64,000 bases of DNA from Anagrus nilaparvatae (GCA_022575985.1 JAKSXM010000139.1:62001-126000); one strand, 5' to 3'; numbered from the stretch's first letter, positions 36,455-51,104 are shown. Notes: generated by a model from the letters alone, not told the origin. Numbers and translations: made by a program.

Positions 36455-39003
36455 ATAATACATTCAAAAATTCAACAATCAAAAACTCAAATAAAAACAT
36501 AAAAATTCTTTCAAAAAAAAATTTTACCCTACAACATAAAATCACGATTAATCACCCTAAATCTTTCATCAGTAAATGAAATGCGCAATCATCTAATAAA
36601 ATGCACGTTTCATGAATAAATATCGCAGTCATTTTTATAATGACAATTTTTTGTTGTTGTTCCTACATAATACATAAGCCATAACGAATATCGTGTGCCA
36701 GTACATAAACAGACCCTTATTATTATTTTTATTTTTCAAAATCTATTGTTCAAAAAAAAAATTCTTATACAAGTATTTTATCATACTAACTACACTAACC
36801 ATATGTGCTGTATCTATAAATACACAATCACGCAGTTAAAAATTTTTTTTAAACCTTTCCCAACGTCATAAAAAACAATTTTTTTTTTTAAATCTTGCCC
36901 TATGGCTAAAAAAAAACTATTGTATTTTATTTTTATATTTTATTAAAATTTCCAGTTTATACTACTTAAATAGTGGGTATTTTAAAAGTAATAAAAAAAA
37001 ATTTGAATTAATTATTGTATTGTGTTAATGCAAAAAAGTATAAACCACAAAATTAAATACAAGTACTACTATGTGAAGCTTTTTTGTTTTTTTAAAGGGT
37101 TTTATGATTTGTATTTAATTAAATTAGATTATAAAAAAAAAATATGTTTTTTTTTTTATTTTTATTAGTGGAATAAATAATATTTTAGATTTTATTTGTG
37201 ACGGTTATTGTATTATTAGAATAAATTTTGGCATATTTTTTTTTCAAGAAAATTTTATTATGCATTTAACGAGAGTTTGTAGAAAAGATTATATTAATTT
37301 TTGCACAAATTGTTGGGAGAATATTTAACTTGTATCGTAAAAATTTGTGTTTTTTTGGTCGTAAATTATTAACTGGATTTTTAGTGTTTAATTTTTAAAT
37401 TTTATGCCTAGATACTGATATTAAAGTAGTTTTAAAATAGTATATTTTTATCCTAGACCGCAAAAATAAAAAATGGCCCATGCAATCCGAAACGAAGCCG
37501 AAGATGGCAAACTGTGATCTAGGACACTCTTTTTTTATGGCCAAGAGCAAAACATAATTTTTCTTCGTAAGTGGCAAGAATACACGTATTTTCGAGTTGC
37601 ATATAAAAAAATAATTGAAAAAGTACCTTAAATTTAGGTTTAAAAATTTTCTGAACAAGTTTACTATTTAGTTACTTAATTTATACATCCATCAAATGGT
37701 TAGGAAATTCGCACATATAATATTTTTATTTTTTTATCTTGATTTTATTTTATTTTTTATGCCTACTTGTTTCCCAAATTGAGGCGATCCTAAGAACTAG
37801 TTTCCAATAAGAGTTAGTGCAAATGTACTCCTCTTCTTAAAAGTTTGTGCTAATTAAATTAAAAATACATTAATTTTTTATTATATTAATTTATTTTTTT
37901 ACCAGTGGAGCAATGGAGCAATGGACCTAAAATGGGTTAAGCGAGATAAAACCTTTTTTGCGTTTGGGAAGAACTTAAGTTTCTTTAAGAATTATTTGAA
38001 TATTTACCCCACTTTAGGGGTTGATATCTCGTTTCGTAGGGATTGTATAAAAAAACGGGCTCCGGAAATGAAAAGAGCGACCCGAATTACCTATTGGGTG
38101 AGGTTTTTAGCCTAAAATATGCAGTTTATTACTGAAAAGAAAGGTCGGTTAGGCCTTAATAGGTTAATGAGTTTTTAGTAGCATAAACAATTGAGACATC
38201 TTAAAAATTATAAACTGAACAATAAATACTTGAAAAATATAAAGTTTTAAGGTAGTTTCACAATTTTTTTTGCACAATAAAAATGTCTACCTATTTATAA
38301 AGTTTAAAAAAAAACACCTTTTTTTTCTTAATTGAGACTTAGAGTTAGTGCTTACTAAAGCCTAAGGAATAATTTTTTTTTTTCTCTCTCTCTCTCTCTG
38401 AACAACTTCAAAGTATATGTGAAAATAAAAAAAATTTCTTAGGGTACATTCAGTTTCATGATTTTTTCGCAATTTGGCAGGAATTTGAAAAAAAAGTAGA
38501 AATAGCCCATGTCATTTAAATGGGAAATAGAGGTGCAGTGGGGCACGTCTTAAAATCATTTTAAAAATGGCAGAACCGACTTTTCCACGTTTTTGAGTCA
38601 TACATGAAATATTTAGGGGGTCCCCGTCACGAAAAACTCAATTTGGGAAGTAACGGACACCCTAATAATATGGTATACATAATAAATATCAATGTATACC
38701 AGTTTTTACACGATTCTGTTAAAGACCTTTGCGTGAAAAATACGGCATAACTTTGTGAAAAACGCGGTTGAAAAGCACACAAAATATAACAGATACATAA
38801 TTAGCTAAATTATCAAATCACTACTACTAACTAAACAATATTATAAAAGAGGAAATCAAATTTTGAATGATTGAATTACTTTTTAATGTCAAATGTAATG
38901 AAAATCATTTTAACCGCTAATGATTATGATTGTAAATATGAGTATTCTCAAGTTTCTAATAATATGTTATGGAATGTATACTGTATGAACAATCTTGTCT
39001 CTT
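36455..39003. other. Intergenic stretch
   Basis: No supported gene. A (TC)n run lies at 38383-38399. GC-richer repeat-like DNA at 37440-37560, 37915-38100 and 38450-38650 may be old transposon fragments. The open frame at 37921-38115 is not convincing. Confidence 0.35.
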
Positions 39004-39042
39004 ATTATATACCTTTAGAAAATCATTTTACTTTCGAGAAAA
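39004..39042 (-). promoter_or_regulatory. snRNA-type promoter module, copy 10 (minus strand)
   Basis: On the minus strand TTTCTCGAAAGTAAAATG precedes TATATAAT starting at 39011 with the 25-nt spacing. A distal element resembling the others, followed by AAATTTTATTTGCAAATAT, lies upstream near 39160-39205. Confidence 0.55.
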
Positions 39043-39483
39043 AAACCAAAAATGATTTTTATAATGCATTCATTAAATTTTGCATCTATATATATATTGA
39101 GAATTGACTAGTGATATATTAAACTGTAATAAACTTAATTATTTGAATATAGCTAAGGAAATATATTTGCAAATAAAATTTATTGGTACAAATCAAGGAA
39201 TTGCTATTTGAAATGGTGATAGTTATTTATAGAAACGTAATCTTATCTAATATTGATATTGTAATATTATTTTTAATTTATTGTTAAAATTGTTTATAAT
39301 TGTTTTTTGTCAAATGTCACGTGCAAAAATGCAAAAAAAAAGTAAGAAGTAGACCCAAATAATTAATTAATAATTATTTGACTATACATGCAGATATTTA
39401 TAAATTCTTAACGTATTTTTTTACTTTTTTCAGATTTTCGTTAATTTACTATTATAACATTTCTTTTTAGTTATATTTATATA

Positions 39484-40543
39484 TGTTACGGTTAGAGTCC
39501 GATCTCTGGCTAAAGCTAAGACTAACCGGTTAAAGCTAGCTTTAGCCAAGCCGTGTTGGCTAAAGTCCGATTCTCGACAATTTTTATTTTTTTGTTCAAC
39601 TTTAACCGGTATCGCTTGGATAAAGCTAACATTATCCAAGCGAGCTGGATAAAGCCCGATTCGTATAAAATTTAATACAATATAGTAACAAACCAACAAA
39701 CATCTAGTAACTTTTTTTAAAAAAATTTTATTATTTTACCGCTATCATATTTTTGTATTCAATTTTTAAATTTTAAATTTTTTAATATACAATTAGTCAA
39801 TTAACTGTAATTTTATACAACACATATTGATACTTCAAAAATATCAGCTGAAAAGAAATCATTACGTCAGCTTGCAATAATGGAATCTAAATTTGATGGT
39901 CAAGGTTTTCAAAGATGCAACTACAAACAAGGTTGCAAAAATAATAAATGCAAGTGCAAGACAAACGGGCTTAAATTTAACTCAAAATGTCACAGTAGCT
40001 TATCATGTGCAAATAAATAATATTTAAAATTTTTATTTTTTTCAATTCATATTAATTAATTGTTCTTTTTTATTGACATGTAAATTAAAAAATTTATTCA
40101 AATGCAAATATTTATTTAGATTTTTTGTCAAATAAAAACATATAATTTATATTATAAGTTAACCGTATAAATTTTATTTAAAAATTTTATAAAATTTATT
40201 TAATTATATTATATTGTAAAATAAATAAAATTACAGTTAATTGACTAATTGTATATTAAAAAATTTTAAATTTAAAAATTGAATACAAAAATATGATAGC
40301 GGTATAATAAAAAAAGTTACTAGATGTTTGTTGGTTTGTTACTATATTGTAATAAATTTTATACGAATCGGGCTTTATCCAGCTCGCTTGGATAATGTTA
40401 GCTTTATCCAAGCGATACCGGTTAATGTTGAACAAAAAAATAAAAATTGTCGAGAATCGGACTTTAGCCAACACGGCTTGGATAAAGCTAGCTTTAACCG
40501 GATAGTCTTAGCTTTAGCCAGAGATCGGACTCTAACCGTAACA
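39484..40543. mobile_element. Ginger-like DNA transposon derivative, 1060 bp
   Basis: Arms of about 325 bp (39484-39808 and 40219-40543) are inverted copies starting TGTTACGGTTAGAGTCCG and rich in GGCTAAAGC/GGATAAAGC subrepeats. TATA flanks both ends (39480-39483 and 40544-40547), a 4-bp target duplication. The central loop carries a transposase-tail relic. TGTTAC ends, a 4-bp duplication and the Cys-rich tail fit the Ginger group of integrase-type transposons. Assignment is by motif and memory, not alignment. Confidence 0.75.
39814..40020 (+). pseudogene. Relic of the Cys-rich C-terminal tail of a Ginger-type transposase
   Basis: The open frame includes EKKSLRQLAIMES, then a G-Q-G-F block and RCNYKQGCKNNKCKCK, and ends with CHSSLSC and TAA at 40018. 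This Cys pattern (C-x3-GC-x3-C-x-C ... CH-x4-C) is typical of the tail of Ginger-like integrase-transposases and host genes derived from them. The usual Cys in the middle of the tail is replaced (GLKFNS). The DDE integrase core is missing, so the element cannot move itself. A local ATG at 39880 would give 46 residues. Confidence 0.65.
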
Positions 40544-40710
40544 TATATATACTTATTACGGAAAATAATAAGTATAATTCCAATCATTCTTGCTCGAATT
40601 CGAAGGAAATTCTTAACCGCTATTAATGATTATATAATATAATAAAGTATAGCTCAAATTCGGAGTTAAAAATTTTAATGAATACAAATTATATTATTGC
40701 ATCACGTTTA

Positions 40711-40749
40711 ATTATATAGTCTTAAAAAGTCATTTCACTTGCGAGAAAA
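40711..40749 (-). promoter_or_regulatory. snRNA-type promoter module, copy 11 (minus strand)
   Basis: On the minus strand TTTCTCGCAAGTGAAATG precedes TATATAAT starting at 40718 with the 25-nt spacing. The distal element lies at 40852-40872. The Ginger-like element starts about 170 nt downstream, so a transcript would run into it. Confidence 0.65.
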
Positions 40750-41296
40750 AAGTCAAAAAGCATTCTATAATCAACAAATGAATTTTAAATATAATCACAG
40801 TATATATATGTATACTGTGATATAATCACAAACAAAATTTATTATACAAAAGACTGTAAATCAAGAAATTACTTGATGAAACAGCATATTAATTATGTAC
40901 GTGTGTTAAATGCTTTAATAAAATTATTATTATTTGTATATGTTTTACCTAAGCAAAAGATAAAAATTTTAATAATTCGTAAAAAAAAAATTGTTTTATA
41001 AAAAATAATAATTAAAGAAAAAAAACTCACATTTTTCAGTTATACATTTGATAATATAACAATTTTAGAGTACATGAAGTAAAAATAATAAAATTATTTA
41101 TTTACATGGAGGCGTTTGTCAGAATAATAAAAAATTTCATTAAAGATTTACATCTGACAGAAATTTAATTAATAGACTGATAAGTAATATTTACATTATA
41201 TTTGATAGAATACCAAATACATAATAGCACAATTTAAACTTTATTTTAGTGGTGAATATTTGTTCCAAAAGTAATTTTAATATAAACTCATTTCTT

Positions 41297-41335
41297 CTTA
41301 TATACTTTTAAAAACTCATTCCACTTGCGAGAGAA
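41297..41335 (-). promoter_or_regulatory. snRNA-type promoter module, copy 12 (minus strand)
   Basis: On the minus strand TTTCTCTCGCAAGTGGAATG precedes TATATAAG starting at 41304 with the 25-nt spacing. Confidence 0.62.
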
Positions 41336-44300
41336 ATTAAAGAGGATTGGTAAAAAAATAGCCTTCAAAAATGTTTACAAGGAAGATCGACAAATTTACT
41401 TTCAAAAGACGATTACTGCCGAAGATAACGTAAAAATGGCTCACTGTTTTCAAAATTTAAATGGAACTGGAAATGACCCAAAAAAAGGAGTTTCTTACGA
41501 GAGTTAGTGGGTTAGTGTAAATATAGCTCTCACCTTAAAAAAATAACATCTCGAGGGTAATGTAAGCTAATTAAATTAAAAATAAAGGAATGGACCAAAA
41601 ATGGACGCGAAAAATGGGCTTACCATACCTAGAATAATTTAGCTACATTGGGACTTGTAAATAAGAACCAGTATTGAGACTAATATAACTAGATATCTTT
41701 GCTAAATCCATATTCACTGGTTCGGAATTCACAAACCAACAAACGGTTTTTTATAAAAATTCCCTTGAATGAAAAAAATAAAATATGGTATTATTAAATG
41801 ATTTTTAAATTTAAAAATCAATTGTGCTATTAAATTTAGTTTTCCCTAATTAAATAGATATTCCAACTAACCCATCAAGTAGTTTTACAACGAAGGGTCA
41901 CTAAATCACATTGGATAAAATATATTTATACACCATTATATATATAAAAAGCTTAGTAGTATGTAACTCAATACAGCTTTGTTGAATGTTAATAACCCGA
42001 AAAAATAACAATGTTAAATCTTAAAACGATATCAATTTTATTTGTATATTATAAGCTGAAAAATAAACATTTGATGTTGAAAAGTGTAATTACTAAAAAA
42101 GCATGTTAATACACGTTTTAAAAAGCATAAAAACTATTTAAAATTAAGGTTAAAATTTAATTAAAATTCAATTAAATTAAAAAAAAATAAGTAAACAATT
42201 TAAAACTTTATTTGCGCTTTATATAGTAGTTTGTATTTCATTAAATAGTGACAGAAATTATTATTAACCAAAACGAGAAATAAAATTTTAATCAAAGTAA
42301 AAACACATTTTGATAATAAATCGAGTAATAAATAGTCCAAATTTTGACATGAAGACACAATTACATATATCCGGCTTTGTTTGAAGAAGAATTGCTTATT
42401 ATTTACAAAAATTATTCACATCCCCCATGAAAAAAAGTCAAGGGATTTTTTACGTCAATCACGTGAATTATGTGATGCGTAAAGGTACAGTCATGGTTGA
42501 TGTTATTAAAAATATTTTTTGTGGGATTATTATTAGCTATTCTGTAAACTTAAAAAAATACGTTTTTTAAAACTATCGTTATGAGTCGTTAAAGATGGGT
42601 AAAAAATTTGATGAGCTTAGACATGTAGTTAAAAAAAATTCTGTAAAGAAAAACTGTTTTTAAAATTCCCCTAAAAATTAAGAGGATTCGATTGCAAAAT
42701 AATATTATATACACGTATTTTTATACGTGGATCAATCCAGACAAATTTACTGCAAATAACATTAAAATTCTAGGCTAATTATCAAATGTTTAAATACGAA
42801 TTTATTAATTTATACTTATAGAGTATAAGACTCTATTGAAAAATTTTAACATATTTTTTGGATATAATATATTGGTTATTGACATACTTTCTTAAAACTT
42901 TTTGATAAAATTTTTGTTGTTGGTATTTTTAAGTTCAAATCATTTAAAACACAAAAGTTGAACATTAATGATATGTAATTTAGAGTTTTTGAATCATACG
43001 GTGCGTACCAAGTGCGATACCATTTATTTTAAAATAAAACATGATCATAGGAGTATTTAGTAAATGCAAACATCACAGGTGCGAAGAATTCAAATGAAAT
43101 TAAAATCAAATTTTTATTCATAGGGTATTAAAATAATGCAGCTATTATATTATACTAGTTTATTACACCTGGGTTGGTAAAATATTTCATGAACATCTAA
43201 TAGTAGCAAATTTATCTTTTTCAGCATTAATCAAAACTAGGAAGTTTTAAAATATGAAGAATTCTTGCTGAAGTAATGCTACAAGAGTTTTAATAAGATT
43301 ATCAAAACAGAATCCCCTGAATAATGCTTACCCATGTTATTTATATTATGTACTATATTTTAAGAAATTCAATTGATTCTAAAAAACTCCTGAAATGATG
43401 GTATTTTTACCCTAAAATCCTGGTATTAAAAAGTTTCTAAAAAATTTTTGCCATCGTATAATAGTAAAATGTAATATAACCTGTAAAAACTGCTTTAAAT
43501 CACTCATGCACATTAAATTTTGAATCATAATTCCTATATTAATAATTTATTCATTGCTAAAATAATTTTAATTTAATATTCAAAAATTTTTCAAAAAAAA
43601 AAAAAAACATTTTTGTACCAAAATATTATATATAAGTAAAATTTTTATTTATAAACGTGATGTTTATTTAAAAAGTATATTTGCACAGATGTCCTTTGAA
43701 CTTGTTTGTTCTTAAACATAAATTTTTATACATTTATAAGTAAATACAGGTTAGTTAAAACTTGACAGTTTTATAAATATAATAAGAACAAACTAAAATC
43801 CAAATTTATAACAATGAAGTCAAAAAATAATGCAAAAATAAAAACCATCTGCTTGGCCTTAAATTCAAATAAAATTATTTTTGGTGCATACAAGTTAAAA
43901 TCATTAAAAGATTTAAAAAAATTAAAACCTTCGCAAATAAAAATATCATAATCAGTCATAAAAAAAAATTATTAGAATAAAGTAATATTTCAATGTAGGT
44001 CCTATAAATAATAATATAAAATTACAAAAAAATATAATATATATGATAAAAAAAATAAATAATAGAATTTTTATACATAGAGAAAAAAAAGTGGATAAAT
44101 TGGGGGAAGAAACGTTAGCAAAATGCACGTGCACGGGCACGCGTCCCCCTATTAACAAAGAGCCTGCTCGCATATAATGTAAGTACACTTTTTGTGTATG
44201 AAGAAATTTAAAAAGATAAAATTTTATGTATAAGGGGTTGTTCAGGTAATTTTATGGGTTGGTTTTGTGATTTTTTGGAAATTATTTTGTTTTTGAGGGT

Positions 44301-46450
44301 TTTTCAAATTTGAGAAGATTTTTTTTGCGTTTTAGTCTTCAATTTTGGTTGCAGCTTTGAGTTCTAAAAACTAATTTTAAATTGTACAATGTTTTTCAAA
44401 TCTTAGATAATCTGAGCCTAGAACCTAATTTCCAAATTTTAGATACTTAAATTAGTGACCTGTAATAATTAATCTAAAACCTTTGAATCTCTCCAAATCC
44501 AAAAAATATTAATACAAAAACTAATGTGAATTAATTAATCAAACCAAATACAACAAAAAAATGCTTGTATAAAACAACCTGAATTTCCCCATATATACCA
44601 AAATCTCAATAATAAAAATTTTGTTACATGCATTCAAATATATTTTTAGGGCCTAGAAGCATAACATTCTCTATGTGTCAAAAAATAATAACAATAATTA
44701 TTATAATATGCAAGTTTGTGAATTCACGTATAAATAAAAATCTTTTTTAAAACACAATTCAACCAAGTGTTGAAATTCGCGCCCGAAAAAATCTACGATT
44801 AGATTAGCTTTCTAAAAAAAAAAAAACACTGATGTGTTGTTTAACAAAATTCATTATACAAAGGTGTTAGTTTTGAATTAAAAAATAATATACCCTAAGG
44901 TGCAAATTAAACACGTGCAAAATTTAAAGATTTTTTTAATGATTAAGAACGCAGAAATTATTTGTTATGAAGTGAAATAAAAAGTTTTATATTGTGGGTG
45001 AACTAAAATAGGGTGTCAAAAAATTCATTTATTTATACCTATTTAATTTTTTTGTTTTTCTTTGTTTGTTTAAAAAAGGGTTTATATTATTATTTTTTTA
45101 GCTTCCGGAACACAATTTAATTAAATTGCTTTTAGTTTCATTTTTTTAAATTTGTTTGCTCAGATGCTCTACATAATTAAAAAAATTTTTTTTGAAAAGT
45201 AATTTGGGTATTATAATCAGGTGTAAATAATTTATTTTTAGTTTTTTTAAAGGTGTAATTTTAGATTAAATAAGGTTGTTGAAGGTGCTAAAATTTTTAA
45301 ATTGTACTTGAGCTCAATTATTAGATTATCGTTGCAGATATTATTTTAAGAAGTGCATGCTTTTAAAATCAATATAAAGTATGCTAAGTAAATGGGGTAG
45401 TGAAAGCCAACATAGCTTATAATGCATTGTCACCTAGAACTTTGCATACTGAGATATTTAATCTTCAAAAAGTGTTGATTTTTTGCTTTCAGTAATTCTC
45501 AAAAATAAATTATTTCACCCTGCAGAATTTAATGGCTATTTTCATATTTATCACAGTATTTTATTAAAATATATCATAACACGGTTACTTTGCTTAAAAT
45601 TGCAAGCAGAATCGGAAATTTGCTTAAAATGAAAAATCATAAATTAAATCATCTGTTAAAAATCAGATGCGTACCCTAAAAATTAAATTCTCTGCTTGAA
45701 AATTCAAGCAAAGCAACTTAACCGTGTATTCAAAAGATACTTTCAGTTCATAATTTCATTGATATTCGGAGACTAAAAAAACATTGGTATGATTCTCTAG
45801 CAGTTTTGACTTAATAATCAATTTTGAGATAAAAGATTTTTCTTTATTTTCTATATTTTCAAACCATCAAGAGCCATTTTTACTTTATTTGCCGCCTAAT
45901 CCCACCTATGTAAGGTTAGAGAAAATATCATAAATGAAATTCCTGATATTATTATTTTGCCCTAAATAGTTTAAAATCACCTTAACCTTATTACCTTGTT
46001 GATGGCAAGTAAACTAAAAACTTCCATTCACATGTAAAATATTTTTATAGCCATAATAATCAAATAAATTAATTATTTCGACAATCATTTCAAAATAGCC
46101 AATTTTTAAACAATGGAACAAAATATTGGTTTTACCTAATATTTTACCTTGTGATTTAAAACATAGTTAGAAAATAGTCTTTTTTTGTCCTAGATATGCA
46201 AATTTTATTTCATCAAATACAGAATTTCTAGTTCGTCACATTGAATTGCATCTCCTATAAGTATCTCCATGAATAAAATAAAAACTTACTTTTTTACTAC
46301 GCCTAGAATATTGAACAAAAAAATAATAAAATTTTTTTGTACTTTTTTTTTTATAAAAATGCAATAAAGAAGTTTTTCTTTTTTCACTTATCATATAAAA
46401 AAAAATTTTTTTATATAGTAAATTTAAATTTGATCCCCGGAAGCTTCTTC
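41336..46450. other. AT-rich intergenic stretch
   Basis: No gene is recognised. A dispersed repeat at 46117-46210 is shared with 61718-61890. Confidence 0.35.
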
Positions 46451-46592
46451 TTCTCATCATCATCATCATCATCAGCAACAAAATCTATATAATATTATAT
46501 AAACCAAGGGGAGTCTAATGAAATTCAAAGAGCAAAAACTGGGCGAGATACTTGGTATCCTGTTGCAAGAATACCCCGGAACTCCCGTCGGG

Positions 46593-46620
<28 letters not shown>
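46451..46620. repeat. ATC and TC microsatellites flanking a GC-richer segment
   Basis: (ATC)n at 46454-46473 and (TC)14 at 46592-46619 flank about 60 bp of GC-richer DNA (46537-46591) containing CCCGGAACTCCCGTCGGG, which could form a short stem. No RNA family is recognised. Confidence 0.6.
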
Positions 46621-46624
<4 letters not shown>

Positions 46625-49600
46625 TGATTTTAAATATCTTATGATGAGTATTATAAATAATGTATATTACCAAAAAAGCTTTTATTAAACACACTTACAT
46701 TTATATGTAATTGATAGATATGTATTGTAATGCTTTTTCTTTTATGATACACTTTTTTTTTTATTTACAGTTCAAACAGATTTTTTTTCTTTCTTTTTTA
46801 TTGAAGTAAATGTTCCTCTGTATTTAATTATATTATTTTTTTTTAAATTCAATATTTATAAGACCTATATTTAAACTAGGACGTTTTTTTGTATTTATAA
46901 AAACTCTGCATCCTTTTAATTGAATAATATGCACGTATAGCATACAAAAAAAATGGATTTCCTTAATGTTTACTTTTTTTTTTGGGTTCCTTTTTTTTCT
47001 TCTTCTTCTTCCTTTATTTTGTAATTTTTTGTATTTAAATGGTTTTTTAATTGTGATTTAGGCTGTAAAGGAAGTTTACTGTCATTTTGAAAATGTATTA
47101 TTTTTATTGAATATTTTTATAATTGACAAATGAGTTATTGACAAATTATTTATAAATTGCTTTTAGCTTAACATAGATAACAGGTTGCTCTACTTGGATT
47201 CTGCTTAATTGTATGAAAATTCAAACGATTTGAAAATTTCTGTTTGAATTTTGCTTGAAATTTTTGGTGGTTGATTAAAATTTTAGGATCCCATTAATAT
47301 GTCCCATTAATATATATTAATCAATAATATCAATATTTAATAATCATTAATTAATAATAAATTTGATATCCTTAAATTTTAAAAGCACCCCTTTTAAAAT
47401 GTAGTTTCGCAATATTTAAGAATATTTTTTGGGCCAATGACTACAAAATTTTGGATTCCGGGGACTAAAAAAATAATAATTAATCTTGAAATTTTCAAAA
47501 ACATTCTATTTTATGGAAGTTTTTGTAATTGAAAGGTTTTGTACTTATTATTAACCCCCTCGGAGCCCAAAAGTACGTAATCAGCGAACCAAAAAGCATT
47601 CATCACTTCAGAAAAATATATTTCGCAGACAGACTTTGAGAGACAGAGAACAGATTTTACAGTAGATTGGAAGAAAATTTTCTATCTAAATAAAAATTTC
47701 GCTTACCCCCCTCCCCCTTCATAAGATCTTACTTAAAATTACATAACTTATTAATTCTTAAATACGTATTAAAATAATTATTACTTTGTGTTATAATTTA
47801 ATTCACTTTAAAAATATAATACATATATCTTTTATTCATAAAATAGTTTTTATTAATTTCCTGATTATTTTAAGGAATAATATAATGCAAGTGGCGCGAA
47901 AGATGTTTGATATATTTTTGAAAAAATCAAAAGGATTAAATTTTAGGTAAACTCAAGAAAATAAAAAAAAAATTTACAATTCATAAATAAATCTTACGTA
48001 AGATATTTTCAACCCCCCCCCCCCCCTGAGTAAGACAAAATAAGAAAATCCAAAACATCCTTTCCCCCATTTTTGACTTTAGTAATTTATGGATAGCCGT
48101 TTAAAGTGTATGCTGAAAACAAATCGTATTTTTTAATTTTTTTGAAAATCTAGTTTTAAGCGTTTATGGCCGAGGAGGGCTGGTGCGAAAAAAAATTCAC
48201 ACAAAAAAAACGTTAGATTCCCCATCGAACAGGGTCAAGTAGGTCCAAAAAGGTTAACACGTCGAAGAGTTGTGTTATTATGAAAATATGAGAAAATATG
48301 TGAAAAAAAATCGATTTTTATACGTTTTTTGAGATAACGCATAAGGGAAAGAGATTAGAGGTCTAAAACCAACGCGAAAAATTTTCTTTTTCGATATCCA
48401 AACACATTAATCGAAATTAACTATTCAGGGTGAGTGCGAATTCACCTATCTTACACGGCCAAGCTCTTTGAAGGGAAAGCCCTAATTCCTCATAGAAAAG
48501 ACTGGAATTGGGAGTGTATCTGTATAAAGATTCTTGTTGATTTGTATAAATAAATTAGATTATCAGCAATAATAACCTTATCCCAAAAATTTTACGATTT
48601 CATAAAAAGTAGATATGCAAGAAATTCAAAAATTAAATTAAAAAAAATATTTCTTTATTGATATTATTCAGAGCCTTTTTAAATGCATTAAATCAATATA
48701 ATTTTTTAAAATATATAAAATTTAATTAAAAATTAGACTTGAGTAATTTTAAAAGCACCAAATTTACTTTATTATAGGTTAAGCATTCAAACTTTTACGA
48801 GGCTTATCTCAATAATCAATTCTTTAAAAAAAAAGGGTCCTTTTATTATTAAACGTATCTATGTCTTATCTACAAAAAGAATATTTGGATGATTTTAAAA
48901 TAATGTTTTCACGTGTAAAATTTTAAATCACATAATCATAATAATAATACATACTTTTTTAGATAATACTTTTTTAAAGGCTCTTATATCGGATTATTTG
49001 CTTTTTTTTTATTTTTTAGATTAGGGAACAATTTTTTTGAACCTTTTGAATTTAGTTTATTTAGTGAATGAATTAAAAAGAAAATAAAAAAGCCATTATT
49101 GCAATGAATTATTTTATCCAAACGATGATCGGATTGAATTCTTCTTTAAGTACTCTGTGCAAAGATTATTTTTTATTATATAAAATAATAAGGATAAAAA
49201 GTAAATTTTAAAAAATAAAGTTATCTTTTAATGTTTTATTGACATTTGTAATTTTAATAATGGGGGTTTAATCTTGGGTTTGTATTATTTTTAATTTAGT
49301 ATCTGAAGTTTTAAAAGACCAAAATTTAATTGAAATGTATTGATAATTGTTTTTAGTAACTGCAATTATTAGTATCAAGGACTTTTGATTTTTGATTTTT
49401 TATTAAAAAAGGATGATAGACTTTAAGGTTTGGGAAAAATAGTCCTTAAAGCGCAGAATCTTCAGAAAAGTCAACTTTTCCTTAAAAGAAACATTGAAAA
49501 TTTTTATCTGTACAAATAACATGAAAATGTTCCATGCTATTTTACAGTGACTTCAAACATCAATCCCAATTTCTTATTTTCGTTAATTTGATTTTTGACA

Positions 49601-51100
49601 TAATTTTTTTTTTATATGTAGCATCAAAAATGAAAATTAGTTCCAGAAACATGAGTTTTTGTGACAACCATAGCAGAAAAATATGAAAACTGTATAAAAG
49701 TAATCAATTTAAGAAATTCTTTGAAAATGAAAAAAAAAATTTTTAGACGAAAAATTTTATACAAAAAAAATTTTATACCCAACAAATGATACCTGACTAC
49801 GGCTCATATTTACAATAGAATGCAGTTTCTTTTTTTGTTACGGAGGGTAGCGTGTTTAATGAAACGTCATGTGTGCAATTTAGATATGGATTTACAAAAA
49901 AAAGAAATTTTTTTTATTCTCAGATTTTTATGGATGTTATTTACACTTAAATAAATAATTTTTTTCTTGAATAAAAGATCTAATAGTTAAGTTATTTTTA
50001 AAATTGAAATTTATTTCTTAAAATGCAATTTTTTAGTTTCAATAACTTGATTTTTTTGTTACAAAAGTAATTTATGCAAAAAATAAATTTTTATTGTTTA
50101 CCAACATTCATGTATACATTTGAAATGCAAGGTATTCAGTACAGGTTACTAATACGTAAAAAAGCCACTACGTGGCCGAAAAAGACGGATTTTCTTGCCC
50201 CTGATGCAGAAATAGTATAATTACGAGTCCGTGTCCAGAAAAGTAAAGAATGGCCCAAATCGCACGGAAATTTCAATAACGGTTAAATCATTTTCTGAAA
50301 AAAAGTGTCTTACTTATAATTCATTGACTCATATTCAAATTCAACCTTCGATGATTCAAAAAAGGAACTTAAAATTCATAAATTTCCTGATTTTTTATAT
50401 TCCCTTCACAATGCTTCCCAAAGAGATTAACGCATGTGGAAATATAGCACATATAAATTAAAATGCACAAAATGAATTCAGCAGGCTCTTCTACACCTGT
50501 ACGCTCCTAACTTTGGGTTATCATTTACAAATAATTTCAAATTCTGAAAGTGAATTTTCAGCTGCTAAAGGATTATATTTCGCAGCTGTCTGAGTGATTC
50601 TTTAAAATATATCGATTTTTGATGAAATCTTAGTTTTAACGTTGAAGTTAATCCAGAAGTTAATTTAAAACGTTCCTTGTGGGTTTAAGGCATGGGTCTG
50701 AAAATCCAGCATAATCTTGAATGTATCTGAAAAAATGAAGTCAGGAAGATTAGTTTCTATTTTAACTTAATTAAAGAAAAGACAAAGTTAAAAACCTTTT
50801 TTAATCTTGAACCAAAAAATATAAACATTTGGTTGTATTTTCTTATTACGGGCTATAGTTGCATACAATCATCCACATAAAACATATTCGAAATCCATAT
50901 TCTTCATATTTACCCCTCGAAAAAAAATTACATAATTATTAGCTGCCCCGTAATAAGGCGCCAATAATCAACATTTAATATTAGAATCAAGACAAGGACA
51001 TATCCGTATTATTTGTATATTCAGGAACAAGGAAGGAACAAGATATCAAATACATACAACCACTACCAAGAAACCGGCGCGTGCTTAAACCCCACCAACC
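46621..51100. other. AT-rich intergenic stretch upstream of the asense-like gene
   Basis: No gene is seen. A poly-C run of 16 lies near 48010-48026. A less AT-rich repeat-like stretch at 48160-48500 may be an old mobile element. It probably includes regulatory DNA of the proneural gene, but I cannot place sites. Confidence 0.35.
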
Positions 51101-51104
51101 AAAA

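Noticed and set aside
40328..40642. Open frames of 70-104 codons in the Ginger-like arms
   Set aside because: They mirror the frame at 39430-39699 because the arms are inverted repeats; the composition is that of the repeat.
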